A stretch of 64,000 nucleotides of DNA from Onthophagus taurus. Lineage: Eukaryota > Arthropoda > Insecta > Coleoptera > Scarabaeidae. The stretch covers positions 124,001-188,000 of the forward strand of contig NC_091967.1 in assembly GCF_036711975.1 (NCBI RefSeq), given 5' to 3'. Positions 47,261 to 58,363 of the stretch are shown in pieces. The notes beneath the pieces are model-generated. The model had not been told where the DNA came from and did not search any database. It saw nothing but the letters and a program-made list of their open reading frames with translations. Numbering within the stretch: the first letter of the stretch is position 1; each line of letters starts with the position of its first letter. Both the position numbers and the translations under genes were made by a program.

Positions 47261-49481
47261 CAGGGTGTCCCGTTAAGCGTACGGAGCGGCTGTATCTCTA
47301 GAACGGTAAGGCCAAGAGGTTTGGGAAAAAAATCCTTATAAGCAAAGTGACCAAGAGAAATAGCTGGAAATTATTTTGAAGTTCGTAATTCGACCGCTAG
47401 GGGGCGTAACTGCCATTGAGAAACATAAAGTTGCCGCTATCTCAGAAACTTAGACGATGAGCTAAAACTTGGACAACATCATTTAATAGCTTGGATAATA
47501 CCGCATCGCTTTTGTTTTGCGATATTTCTCATATCTGTCATAATAAGGGAGGGGGAGGCCAATGCGTTTTCATATGTTTACATTTTAATATCTCCTAGAC
47601 CATTCAACCGATTTGAATGTTTTCGGTGTTGTTTGAAACAGCATTTTATGCTCTTTTTAAAGATATTTTCAGTAAGACCGTCTGCTTTAAAACAAATGAG
47701 CTAGAGGACATTATCTGCAGCGATTACATATTTTTGTGATTTTTGAAGAAAAGTTAAATGGAACGATACTATTTACTTCACAGACCCTTAGTCACCTTAA
47801 AATTTGCTAAATTTTAGTGAAAACCGCATCTCGATATCGCCACCCGTTCTCGAGTTATAGAAGAAAATGTTAAAAACTAGAGTGCCATCAATCGGATTCA
47901 GTTACCTCATCGAGAAAAGCAAATCACATTACCATGGTAACTGTAAACATGTCAACATGTCACAAACAGAAGCGTATGATAGAGCGTATGATGATTTATT
48001 TTCAATGTTTCGAATACGATGCAACTGCATGGCAAAAATGTGCAATGCAATTACGACAAAGAAAGACATTTTTCTCTAGAAGTGTTTTTAAGATTGACTT
48101 AGCGATTACGGAAAACTGGCAACGTGTAGCCCATTCAGACATCTCTATGAATTCGTAAATCATATTGGTGCGCAATGTGATCCCACATAATCTGGGAACT
48201 CCGAAAACAATTGTCCACAAGAGTTCTCAAGAGAATAATATCTCCACCACGTTGTTTTACATCAGGCCTTAACAGATACCGATTATGATAACAGACTGAA
48301 CTATTACCATTGACTTTTAAATATGATTTGGGCAAATCCAAACCTTTTATCACAAATGCTATGGATGCATGAAGCATCTGTCCACAAGCTGATGTAAACT
48401 TGCATAATATGCATTCTTGGTTCGAGAAAAACCCACATTGCTTTCACCCCTTTATCTATTGGGTACACTAAACGACCTGACTTTTCAAGAAAAACCAATA
48501 ACCAGGGAAAATATGACATAACACTAAATACCAGTAGAAACGTATCTAGGGCCGAGACTTAAGCAGCGTTTTTTTTTTCGTCGAAACTAGATTAAATAAA
48601 TGCATCGAGGTTTATGAAAGGCATTTAGCACATTAGTGAGTATTTTTGCCAAAAATTTAAGTTATTCTAATAAGTGTTTTGGTTTATTTTGTTTTATTAT
48701 CATTGTTGATGTTTCATTGATCCGTTGGCTTTTCAACACGCCTCAAAAGTAGTTTTGAAGCAGTTCTAAGCTTGGATAAAGTGTTCTAGAAGGTTCTAGA
48801 TAATAAAATTATTGTTCTCTCTTATTTGTTTCTTAAGGTAACTTGATCCGATTAAGATATACGAATTTTTAACATTTTCTTTTATAATTCGAGAATGGAT
48901 GGAGATATCGAGATGCGGTTTTCACTAATATTTAGCAAATTTTATGGTGATTAACGGTCTGTGAAGTAAATAGTACCGTTCCATTTAACTTTTTTTCAAA
49001 AATCACAAAAATATGTAACCGCTGCAGATAACGCCCTCTAGCTTATTTGTTTTAAACCAAGCGGTCTTTCTGAAAATATCTTTTAAAAGAGCATGAAATG
49101 CTCTTTCAAACAAGACCAAAAATATTCAAATCGGTTGAATGGTCCAGGAGATATTAAAATGTAAACATTTGAAAACGCATTGGCCTCCCCCTCCCTTATT
49201 ATGACAGATATGAAAAATATTGCAAAACAAAAGCGATGCGGTATTATCCAAGCTACTAAATGATGTTGTCAAAGTTATAGCTCATCGTCTAACTTTCTGA
49301 GATAGCAGGAATTTTATGTTTCTCTATGGCAGTTACGCCCCCTAGCGGTCGAATTACGAACTTCAAAATAATTTCCAGCTATTTCTCTTGTCCACTTTGC
49401 TTATAACGATTTTTTTCCCAAACCTCTAGGCCTTACCGTTATTGAGGTACAGCCGCTCTGTACGCTTAACGGGACACCCTG
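47261..49481. mobile_element. Foldback element, CAGGGTGTCCCGTTAAGCG ends, 2221 bp, with unique core
   Basis: Flanked by TA (47259-47260 and 49482-49483). Arms of about 605 bp (47261-47865 and 48880-49481) are closely matched, ending at the ACATTTTCTTCTATAACTCG boundary. The core of about 1 kb (47866-48880) is not repeated elsewhere in the window. The second hAT copy lacks this insertion: at 54070-54060 it reads straight through with a single TA. Confidence 0.93.
47866..48880. other. Unique 1-kb core of the foldback, origin unknown
   Basis: Less AT-rich than the arms and non-repetitive. Minus-strand frames of 80 codons (48377-48135, containing VKQRGGDIILLRTLVDNCFR) and 71 codons (48519-48304) overlap in different frames, and the plus strand has two 70-74-codon frames. 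None matches a family I know. It may be a captured piece of host DNA or the decayed centre of an older element. Confidence 0.5.
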
Positions 49482-50825
49482 TATGTACATATTAGTAATT
49501 AATTATAATATGCATATCATGGAGAAGGGGTACGTGGAGCACTGATGATAGGTCAGGGGGTACGCGAGTAAAAAAAGGTTGAGAAACGCTGACCTAGTGT
49601 GCCATGGAAAACAAATGTTTAATGACTTATTGACAAACGTCAAAGTCTGATTTACGTTGTTTGATGCTTGTGAGTCTAAAACCAGTTAAAATGGATATTA
49701 ATAACGTAAATAATGTTTATACAAATAAAGAAATCCATAATTTATTTTTTGTGCACGAAAAGTGCGACAAAGTTCTTAGTAGAACTTGCAGAATGTTTAA
49801 TGAAAATTATCCGCATTTACCTCTGATGACAAAAGATAAATTTAAAAGAATAGAAGCAAATTTTTTGCATTTTGGACGAATTAATCACGTGTTAAACTGA
49901 CCAAAAAATGTAGTAGATAATGCAACGGAAGAGGTGAATGCCTTAGTCCCAACACCTCAATTCGAGCTGCCAAAGAAGATCTAGGAATCATACTACGAAC
50001 TTTGTCGCGCTTTTTATGAATAAAAAATAAATTAAGAATTTCTTGATTTGTGTAAATATTACTTTCGTTATTGTGATCGATTTTAACTCTTTTCAGTACT
50101 AATATTAAGGGACATAACAGATAATTATTTGCTCACATGCATCAAGTGACGTAAATAAGTAAGTCTTTGACAAGAACTCATTGAGAAGGCTTGTTTTTCA
50201 TGGCACACTAGGCTAAATATCACATTTTTGAAAAAACCCTAATTATCTCCTAAACTATTAATGTTAGGTATGGGACATATAGGATATAAAAGATGTAGAA
50301 TGAGACGCCGAAGACGACTAAGTAATAAAATATGGGGGGTGCCATTTAAAAAAATGAAGTTATGGTACTTCCAAATTTTGAAAAGTTAACGTGCCATAGT
50401 AAAGTGACCAAACGTTCTAGATAACCGTTCTCGGCACCAAAACATACTCCATCATGTTGTTTAAGCATATTCTGAATCCTAAATTGATATCCCAAAAATC
50501 GAGTGTTCTCTGATTTTTTGAACAAATGTCTGCTGGAGCAGATTTTTCTAGAAAAATTCGAATAACTCGAGAACGGCCGAATCAAATTGCAAAAAGTAAA
50601 GTTATTTATAAACCCTGAAAACAGACAAATCCAAATATGTAAAAATATACAGGGTGTTCCATTTAAAAAAATAAAGTAGGTGGCGACTTCCGGTATAACC
50701 GGAAGTGCAAGAAATCTGAAAATATTTTAGTCGAAGAGATCGTAATTAATAATACTTAAGTCTAAATTCTCAAATTTTTATTTTAGCCAGAAACGTTTAA
50801 TGACCGGTCTCGCTGAGACACCCTG

Positions 50826-50887
50826 TATTTGTTCAATAAAATTACAAATCTTGGAAGATCTTGCAGGTTCTTCCATTTATTGCTCAT
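50826..50887 (-). pseudogene. First 20 codons of the Tret1-like transporter, cut off by a transposon
   Basis: The minus strand from 50887 reads MSNKWKNLQDLPRFVILLNK plus TA, open and in the same frame as the part resuming at 44097 once the 6726-bp insertion and one TA are removed. The joined N-terminus gives a first membrane helix that lines up with other sugar porters (Asn and Ala in the same places before G..GW). An alternative reading exists: a 31-nt exon (ATG at 50876, ending before GTAATT at 50845) and an acceptor at 44069, which would place the insertion in a 49-nt intron but leave helix 1 about half length. I prefer the split-exon reading. Confidence 0.72.
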
Positions 50888-51498
50888 TTAAAATATAGAA
50901 AATGTTAATTATAAAACGTCTTACTTACTTGTAAAAACAGAAAAATATAAGAATTTATTGAATGGTATGTTATTTTTTGAACTCATTTTGAATATTAGAA
51001 AATATACGTTACATCTCAAAGCAAAAGAATTTAACTAATTGTAAGTTCAAATTAAAATTATTTCGTTATATATCACCTCTGTAAATGTTATCATCTGTAA
51101 TTAATTATGTCTGGATGTTTTATTTTATAACAATGCGTTTTATGGCGGTTTCTCGTGATTTGTTAAAGAATGTAGATTTCCAGTACTAAAATAAATACGA
51201 AATAGTGAAAATAAGCTATTTTTAAACGCGGTTACTATCCTACAAATCAATATATTATGTAATTAATTATTTAATCAAATTTAAAAAGATAGAATGAGTC
51301 GTAACAAATTTTCTAATTAAACGTGAATTTAAAGTCTTAAATTAGAAACGTTTCAATCACATGACCCATTAACCAATTAAAGAGATTATTAATCTTCGAC
51401 CTACACCACTCCAGAAAAAAAGAAAATGACCACATTCTTGTTTTTATATTTTTGGGTTGACTTCATATTCTTCCTCGACTTCGGGCAGTAAAGATATA
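50888..51498. other. Divergent promoter region between transporter and DUF1397 gene 1
   Basis: AT-rich, no gene. TATATTTT at about 51446 is about 50 bp before the ATG of DUF1397 gene 1 and may be its TATA element. Confidence 0.45.
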
Positions 51499-52512
51499 AT
51501 GGGTGACTACAACACGAAAAAGATTGTTTTTGTTATTCTTTCAGCTTTAATAACTAGTAAGTATAAGTAAATAACTTTAACAGTTAGATAAATAATTAAT
51601 AATTTTTTTAGTTCAATTAGTAACTTGTAAAGCCACCCCTTTATCTGAAGACCTCCTGGAAGTGAATAACAATCAAGATCAGGAACAAGCTCAATTTTCA
51701 GAACAACAAAAGAGATTTAAAGAAAAATGTGTTAGAGCATACGGAAATGAGGATGCTTTCTCCGACATGCAAGTAATAAATATTCTATTAGTCATAATTA
51801 ATGTAAAACTTAACTATGTAATTGTTGTCTTTAAAGGAAGTGAGACTTTATCTCTCCGAATGCGTATCAGATATCTTTTACAACGCTTCCGTTCTTGGAA
51901 ACGAACTTATTACAGCCTACGAAAATGGATCGTTAAAACAAGTTTTAATTAAATATTGTGACATGAAAGAAGATTTTGTCCGGTGTTTTTCGCCGTTTAT
52001 GAAAAATTTAGAGAAATGTATGGAAAATGAAGATGAAATAAAATTTGTTCGAGTCGGTATGAGGTTCATAAAATCTGTTACCGGTCATGTTTGTTATCAT
52101 AACGGTCAAAGAACTAGAGGTAAACTTAAAAACAATTAATTAAAACTAAAATAATTAGTTTACATCTAGATTTAATTGAAAACGGGGGCTTTCAATGTAT
52201 TGATGAAAAAACCACCGATGTTTTGGGTTGTTTTCATTCCACGAAAAGTTTAAAAACCATGTTCCAATCCGTTTACGATAACGCTTTTGTATTCGAAGAG
52301 CAAAAATGCATGTAAGTTAAAATTTATGAAGACTCTCAAAGATGTGTAACATTTTTTTTATTTATAGGGATGTTATAAATTACGAAAAATGCGTCATTGA
52401 TAAGTTAAAGGATTGTAATTCAACATCAGCGATTGATTTCCATAATAATTTATTTAAAGCCATTAAAAGAGTTTTACCATGTGATTTTTCAAAATCATCT
52501 AATTTGATGTAA
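51499..52512 (+). CDS. 27-kDa hemolymph glycoprotein-like (DUF1397), 262 aa
   Basis: Exons are 51499-51556, 51612-51772, 51837-52119, 52170-52311 and 52368-52512, all GT..AG and in phase. A signal peptide (TKKIVFVILSALIT) is followed by an acidic linker. Then comes a helical Cys-pattern domain: KCVRAYG, LYLSECVSDIF, YCDMKEDFVRCFSPFMKNLEKCM, GHVCYHNG, FQCIDE, LGCFHS, KCM, YEKCVIDKLKDC, LPCDF. This is the pattern of the insect 27-kDa hemolymph protein family, secreted plasma proteins of unclear role. Length is in the family range. All introns are about 50-65 nt. ATTAAA at 52560 may serve as poly(A) signal. A foldback element begins only 110 bp after the stop. Confidence 0.88.
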
Positions 52513-52622
52513 ATTTCTTTTCTTGCTTTTCTTATTCTTTTCATTTGGTTGCAATTAGTATTAAAGTTGTGTTATTGATTCCACTTCCGTTTTTTTAATT
52601 ATCAGTCATTAACCTTACAGTA

Positions 52623-53952
52623 CAGGGTGGTTTAAATTCAATGTCCGAATAGGCTAACTCGGAAACTATGAGAGTTAGAAAAAAAGTAGCTTACATGTCA
52701 TGATCTCGTTTTTCGAGAAACTGCTAATGCCGAAAACCTCATAGCGCTATCGTCTTTTGTTTTTCCCCTAGAGGCCAAAATTGAAAATATCGTAAAACCA
52801 ATAAGTGCAATTATCTTGGTTATTATTATAGGTGGAGTATTATAACTACGACATTATATGCACACTTTTTTACAGAGAATTTCATGACGTAGTCAAAAAA
52901 AAATTTTCGATTTTAGATTTTGAGATATCATGAGAATTTTCTTTTTTTTTAATGGAAACAACCACTGATTATTCGCTTATTAAATTCGTTATTTTTTTCT
53001 GATTACAAAAATATAGGGTTCGTTATTTCTTATTGTTTTAGAATAAAGTTAAAAATAAACTTTTTTTATAAAATTTCCATCTAGTGTCGTCGAGGAAATT
53101 AAATTTACAGTTTCCTGTAAGTTACGGGGCGGTAGTTAAAATCTAAAAAGGTAACAATTAAATACGAAGATAACTTCTGGTATTTAAAAACAAATAATTT
53201 TTTAATATGTAACATTCTAACAAGTCAAACTTTTCAAAATTTTCGTAATTGATCTTAAAAACAGGATTTTTAAAGTGACACTTCAGAAAATCCATCTATC
53301 GATAATTTATTAAGTCATTTAAAATCGTAATAAAAAATGTGAAATAATGCAATCTATTCCAACTTTTGTGTAAAACATATATAAATTAAACAGTTCAACA
53401 AATATATTTGTTTCAAATATCAGAAATATGTTTTTTTAATTTTTAGTTATAGAACCGTAATTTACAGGAAACTGTAAATTTAATTTCTTCGAAAACACTA
53501 AAAGAAAAGTTTATTTTTAGTTTTATTCTAAAACAATAACAAATAGACCTGTCAAACCCTATATTTTTGTAATCAGAAAAAAATAACGAATTTATTAAGC
53601 GAATAATCAGTGGTTGTTTCCATTTAAAAAAACGAAAATTGTGATAATATCTCAAAATCTAAAACCGACAACATTTTTTTGACTATGTCATCAAATTCTC
53701 TGTAAAAAAGTGTCCATATAATGTCCTAGTTATAATACTCTACCTATAATAATAACCAAGATAATTACATTTGCGGGTTTTGCGATATTTTCAATTTTGG
53801 CCTCTAGCGGAAAAACAAAAGACGATAGCGCTATGAGGTTTTCGGCATTAGCAGTTTCTCGAAAAACGAGATCATGACATGTCAGCTACTTTTCTTCTAA
53901 CTCTTATAGTTTTCGAGTTAGCCTATTCGGATATCGAATTTGAACCACCCTC
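52623..53952. mobile_element. Foldback element A, copy with shortened centre
   Basis: Starts CAGGGTGGTTTAAATTC after TA at 52621-52622; the right end is GAACCACCCTCTAC, one base off the usual CCCTGTA. The right half (from about 53170) is repeated, almost identically, at 56490-57326, beyond the hAT fragment; this copy lacks about 60 bp that the other has (around 53290). Confidence 0.88.
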
Positions 53953-53957
53953 TACAC

Positions 53958-56489
53958 CAGCGTTTCTCAACCTTTTTTTACTCGCGTACCCCCTGACCTA
54001 TCATCAGTGCTCCACGTACCCCTTCTCCATGATATGCATATTATAATTAATTACTAATATGTACATATAGGTACAGTAATAACTCTATAAGTCTATAACA
54101 CTGAAATATTTTTATTTCTACCAGTTATTACAAAATAATGCATATTATATACTAATTATACACATTTAGTTAAACTAAAAAATGTAAATATGTAAGATGC
54201 ACATTAATGAGAACCTTGAGGCTGTTTGGAAGCACTCAGTAATTTGAAATCTGGATCGGAAGATGATAAATATAGTTTCAGGTTCGAACTTACACTGGCA
54301 AGTCTGTTCCTGTACTTATTTTTTAAATAAGTATAGGACGAAAAAGCTCTCTCCACTAGTACGGTGCTTGTGAACGGTAACAAAATAGTTATTGCTTTGT
54401 TAAATAATTCAGGATATTCTTCTTTCAAGTCAGCCCAGAATGAAATGAGGGATTTCTTTTCAAATTCTTGCTTAAGTGAAGAATCCGTTTTCAGTTCGAT
54501 CAACTTAACTTTTTCTTGAAGTGATAGAGATGCACACTCGAAATACTTTTCACTGAAAGGGTACGCAATCCAGTAATCGTCTGTTCTATGTTTGGGGAAA
54601 GATTCGTCGAAAGCAGCCTTCAGTCCATTCAGATGTTGTATAATTTGCTTCTTAATTTCTAGAGATACATGAGCATCCGTTTCAGAGAGAAAATCGTGTA
54701 ATGTTTCAAAAACTTCAGATTGGTTTTTCTCAATACATAATTTCTAACGAAAGACTCAATTTTGTCTGTAACTTGGAATACAGTTACTGCACTGTTTTGA
54801 AGGGACAAATTTAGCTGGTTTAATTTCGAAAAGATATCGGACATGTATGCAAGGCTTTGAAGCCATTCATGATCATCAAATTTAAATGAAAGTCGGAAAG
54901 GGTGGTTCTCAAGGAACACTTTGACTTCATGCCTAAGTTCAAACAAACATGTAAGAACTTTACCCCGAAATAGCCATCGAACCTCAGTATGAAGGAGTAG
55001 GGTTTTGTGAATACTGCCCATTTCTTGACATAATGAAGAGAATAACTTTGAATTCGTGTGGTGGGATTTGATGAAATTGATCACTTTTACTGAATCGTCC
55101 AAAACATCTTTCATACTAGTAGGAAGGCACTTTGATGCAAGAGCTTGTCGATGAATGAAACAATGTGTCCACTGTACTAAAGGAGCTACTGCTTTGACAC
55201 ATCCCAGGAGACCAGAATAACAACCTGACATAGATTTACCACCGTCAGTACATAATCCACAACACTTTGACCACTTTATTCCCTTTTTAGTAAAGTAGGA
55301 ATCAATGGCATGAAAAATATCTGCACCTGTCGTGCGTTCGGAAAGAAGATGACAAAGCAAAAGTCCTTCTACAAATTCATTTCCTTTCAAGTGTCTTGCA
55401 ATAACCATCAAAACAGCAAATTGTGCTACATCCGTACTCTCATCAACCTGAATGGAAAAATATTGACTGTGATTCATACCTCCATATTATCAGAAATTTC
55501 TACGAGACACAGTATCATTGGAGAGAGGAATAGCATTAATTTTCTGAACATATCATTACCGAACATGCAAACAACTGCGTCTTTAATGCTGGGCAAAATC
55601 AAATTTTCACCAATCGTGTGATTTTTACCATTTCTGGCGATACGGTAACTGATGCGATAGGAGGCCTCAACAGCATCTTCATTGGTACATCCAGAAGTTA
55701 AGTACGTGTCTATATTCGACTTATTTTTATTTTCGAGCAAACGCTTAAAAAAGGCCAGACCTTTATCTTTGAAATCTACGTGTTTGGTTTGCAAATGGCG
55801 ACTAAGTAATGAAGGCTTCATACTACCGTTAGATAGTACTTCCCCACAAACAACACACTCAGGTCTAGGGATGCTATCAATAATTACGAATGAAAATCCA
55901 CAGGACAAATACTCTTCACTATATTTTCTTACTTTTGTCGGTTGGAGAACTGGAACTGGAAGCTTAATTTCGCTGACACGCGGCAACTTCTCCTTAGGTT
56001 GCTCCTCACAAGGACTGGTACTCGATGATGGAGGATCACTTACCAAACCAGTAATTTTTCTTTTTTTAAGAGTGCCAAATTTTAACCATTGATCCGGGTT
56101 TAAAAAAACAAGTTACAATAATTAGAAAAGTAAGTAGAGCACTCTTCACTTTGAGAGCAAACTGGGAACTGATTCAAAAGAATATTACGATAATAAAAAT
56201 ACAGAGACAGTTCGGGGACCCTTTCTAACACACCAGGATAAATACTGTAATAATTGTTCATCCACCGCTTAGGCTACCCATTGTTAGATGGCGGCGCAAG
56301 TAGTTTTTCAAATTATAATTTTATGGTAATGTTTCAAAATTTAAATAAAGGTTTAATTAGGTTTTAAGTTATTGTCGTTTTGTGTAATAAAAATACTCGG
56401 CATCATTCAGAAAACAATTACTTATTTTGATTTGTCATAATTAAATGTTATTTGGATGGAAATGCCATTTATTACAACAGCTTTTTATC
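53958..56489 (-). mobile_element. hAT transposon copy 2, 5' end missing
   Basis: The same element as 44734-49591 but opposite in orientation and without the internal foldback. It has the 3' end (CAGCGTTTCTCAACC at 53958) but stops at 56489, about 105 bp before the expected 5' inverted repeat, where it joins element A sequence abruptly. No 8-bp duplication can therefore be seen. The site of the foldback insertion is intact here (54060-54075). Confidence 0.92.
54204..56046 (-). pseudogene. hAT transposase, copy 2, broken frames
   Basis: Three open stretches on the minus strand: 56046-55474 (BED finger part), 55477-54659 (catalytic core), 54503-54204 (hATC part). They match copy 1 almost residue for residue; differences include KDKGLAFF for KGLAFF and RWLFRGK for RWLSRGK. 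The frame changes after NMEV and before the SETDAH region occur at the same points as in copy 1, so both descend from one already defective source. The early stop near 45752 of copy 1 is absent here, but a different frame shift follows VVCMFGN. Confidence 0.9.
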
Positions 56490-57326
56490 TTTAAAAACCA
56501 ATAATTTTTTAATATGTAACATTCTAACAAGTCAAACTTTTCAAAATTTTCGTAATTGATCTTAAAAACAGGATTTTTAAAGTGACACTTTAGAAAATTT
56601 TTGAATACAAACAAATGTTGCTAGGTTTATTTGAATTTAAAAAAAACATGAGCGCCATCTATCGATAATTTATTAAGTCATTTAAAAATAATATTAAATC
56701 GTAATAAAAAATGTGAAATAATGCAATCTATTCCAACTTTTGTGTAAAACATATATAAATTAAACAGTTCAACAAATATATTTGTTTCAAATATCAGAAA
56801 TATGTTTTTTTAATTTTTAGTTATAGAACCGTAATTTACAGGAAACTGTAAATTTAATTTCTTCGACGACACTAAAAGAAAAGTTTATTTTTAGTTTTAT
56901 TCTAAAACAATAAGAAATAGATCGGTCAAACCCTATATTTTTGTAATCAGAAAAAAATAACGAATTTATTAAGCGAATAACCAGTGGTTATTTCCATTTA
57001 AAAAAACGAAAATTGTGATAATATCTCAAAATCTAAAACCGACAAAATTTTTTTGACTACGTCATCAAATTCTCTGTAAAAAAGTGTCCATATAATGTCT
57101 TAGTTATAATACTCTACCTATAATAATAACCAAGATAATTACATTTGCGGGTTTTACGATATTTTCAATTTTGGCCTCTAGGGGAAAAACAAAAGACGAT
57201 AGCGCTATGAGGTTTTCGGCATTAGCAGTTTCTCGAAAAACGAGATCATGACATGTCAGCTACTTTTCTTCTAACTCTTATAGTTTTCGAGTTAGCCTAT
57301 TCGGACATCGAATTTGAACCACCCTG
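56490..57326. mobile_element. Foldback element A, right half only
   Basis: Begins inside the element at AAAACCAATAATTTTTTAAT and runs to GAACCACCCTG, followed by TA (57327-57328). It is nearly identical to 53170-53952, so the truncated hAT is flanked by two direct copies of the same half element. The spacer word GAGCGCCATCTATCGATAAT is present. Confidence 0.88.
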
Positions 57327-57399
57327 TACACGCGCGTAATTCTGGTAATAGTGCTAATAGCTAGAATTAATGATTACACTACCACCATAACTAATGCAG

Positions 57400-57463
57400 G
57401 ACCTAGAACTAGAAACATTCGGATTTAACAATGGCTAAACACGCATGTTTCTAGTTCTAGGTC
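57400..57463. repeat. Dispersed CTAGAACTAGAA hairpin, copy 2
   Basis: GACCTAGAACTAGAAACAT (57400-57418) is followed after 26 nt by its exact reverse complement (57445-57463). Same family as 1830-1960 and 61738-61925. The rest of 57329-58363 shows no gene until the DUF1397 promoter; a GCGCCATCTATTATC word occurs at 57575. Confidence 0.8.
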
Positions 57464-58363
57464 TAGTTTTAGTTCAATATAAATATATGTACAACAATCT
57501 AACGCTGAATAACAACTATATACAACTAGAATTAACACTACTTACATCTCAGTAAGTATAGCACAAAAATTGTAGCGCCATCTATTATCAAATAGCTTAG
57601 TAGTTATGCGACGTTGTTTTTCTTTAATTTTCTAAATTTAATTTAAATATTTTAATAGAGTGAATTTTTTAGTAAAGTTTAATACTGTAATTATTATATA
57701 TTTATAAAAAAGTAATCTTCTTAATAAAAAAAGCAACCTTGAAATGACCGAAATCAATTAATAAACATTTAAAAATAAATTTAAAATTAATTAGCAATGT
57801 TTTTAAGGATAAAATTGACGTCAGTATGCAGAACACATAAAATCTAACCGCTTGTGCAAATATCAAGATCCTCTTATTCTTTGAAAAACTTATCCAATCG
57901 AATAGAATGAGGAGAAAACGGGAAAAAGAGATAATTGTGATGTCACCTGGTTACTCAAACATTTTAACTTGTTCCATTTTTGTGTTAATGTAATTAATTA
58001 TAACGCAATTTGTATTATACCATATTATAAAATATTGTATTATATTTCAAGTAAATCAAATTAATTAAAAAATTCCAAAAAGAAAGGAATGAATTTAAAA
58101 ATAATCAATTTAGTGTTAATGACGTTTTACTTTTGCTATAAAATTTAGTAGTTAGACAACCTTCCATACGACAGACCATGCGCAAATATCATCGTTTTCT
58201 CCTATCACATACCCAATTTTTTCGTCCAGAACGAACAACCAGAAACCAGTCTACAGTCTAGTCATACTTTTATAACGTCCGTGAACGCGTTAAAATACTA
58301 AACAGAAAACGTAAAATCAACAAACTTTTGTTCGTCGTAGTGATTCTTCGTAAACAAATCAAT

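Larger units (their letters stand above)
44734..49591 (+). mobile_element. hAT transposon copy 1 with foldback inside
   Basis: Ends (T/C)AGCGTTTCTCAACC and the inverted partner, the hAT consensus type, flanked by an exact 8-bp duplication ACCTAGTG (44726-44733 and 49592-49599). Subterminal GGGGTACG words occur at both ends. It contains a broken transposase (45230-47122) and, near its right end, the foldback 47261-49481. Removing the foldback leaves about 2.6 kb. Confidence 0.93.
44100..50825. mobile_element. Foldback element in the transporter gene, carrying a hAT element
   Basis: Ends CAGGGTGTCTCAGCGAGACC and its reverse complement, with TA at 44098-44099 and 50826-50827. Its own arms are about 44100-44725 and 49592-50825; the left arm has clear inverted matches in the last 625 bp of the right side (TTCCGGTTATACCGGAA, TTCTAGAAAAATCTGC, AAAGTGACCAAACG). 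The extra right-side sequence, about 49600-50200, is probably the element's unpaired centre. A hAT element (44734-49591) sits at the edge of the left arm. Without it the foldback would be about 1.9 kb. Confidence 0.9.

Noticed and set aside
44069-50876. A 31-nt first transporter exon (MEEPARSSKI) spliced over a 49-nt intron
   Set aside because: Splice words exist, but the resulting first membrane helix would be only about half length, whereas the uninterrupted frame gives a full helix. Kept as the alternative in the main finding.
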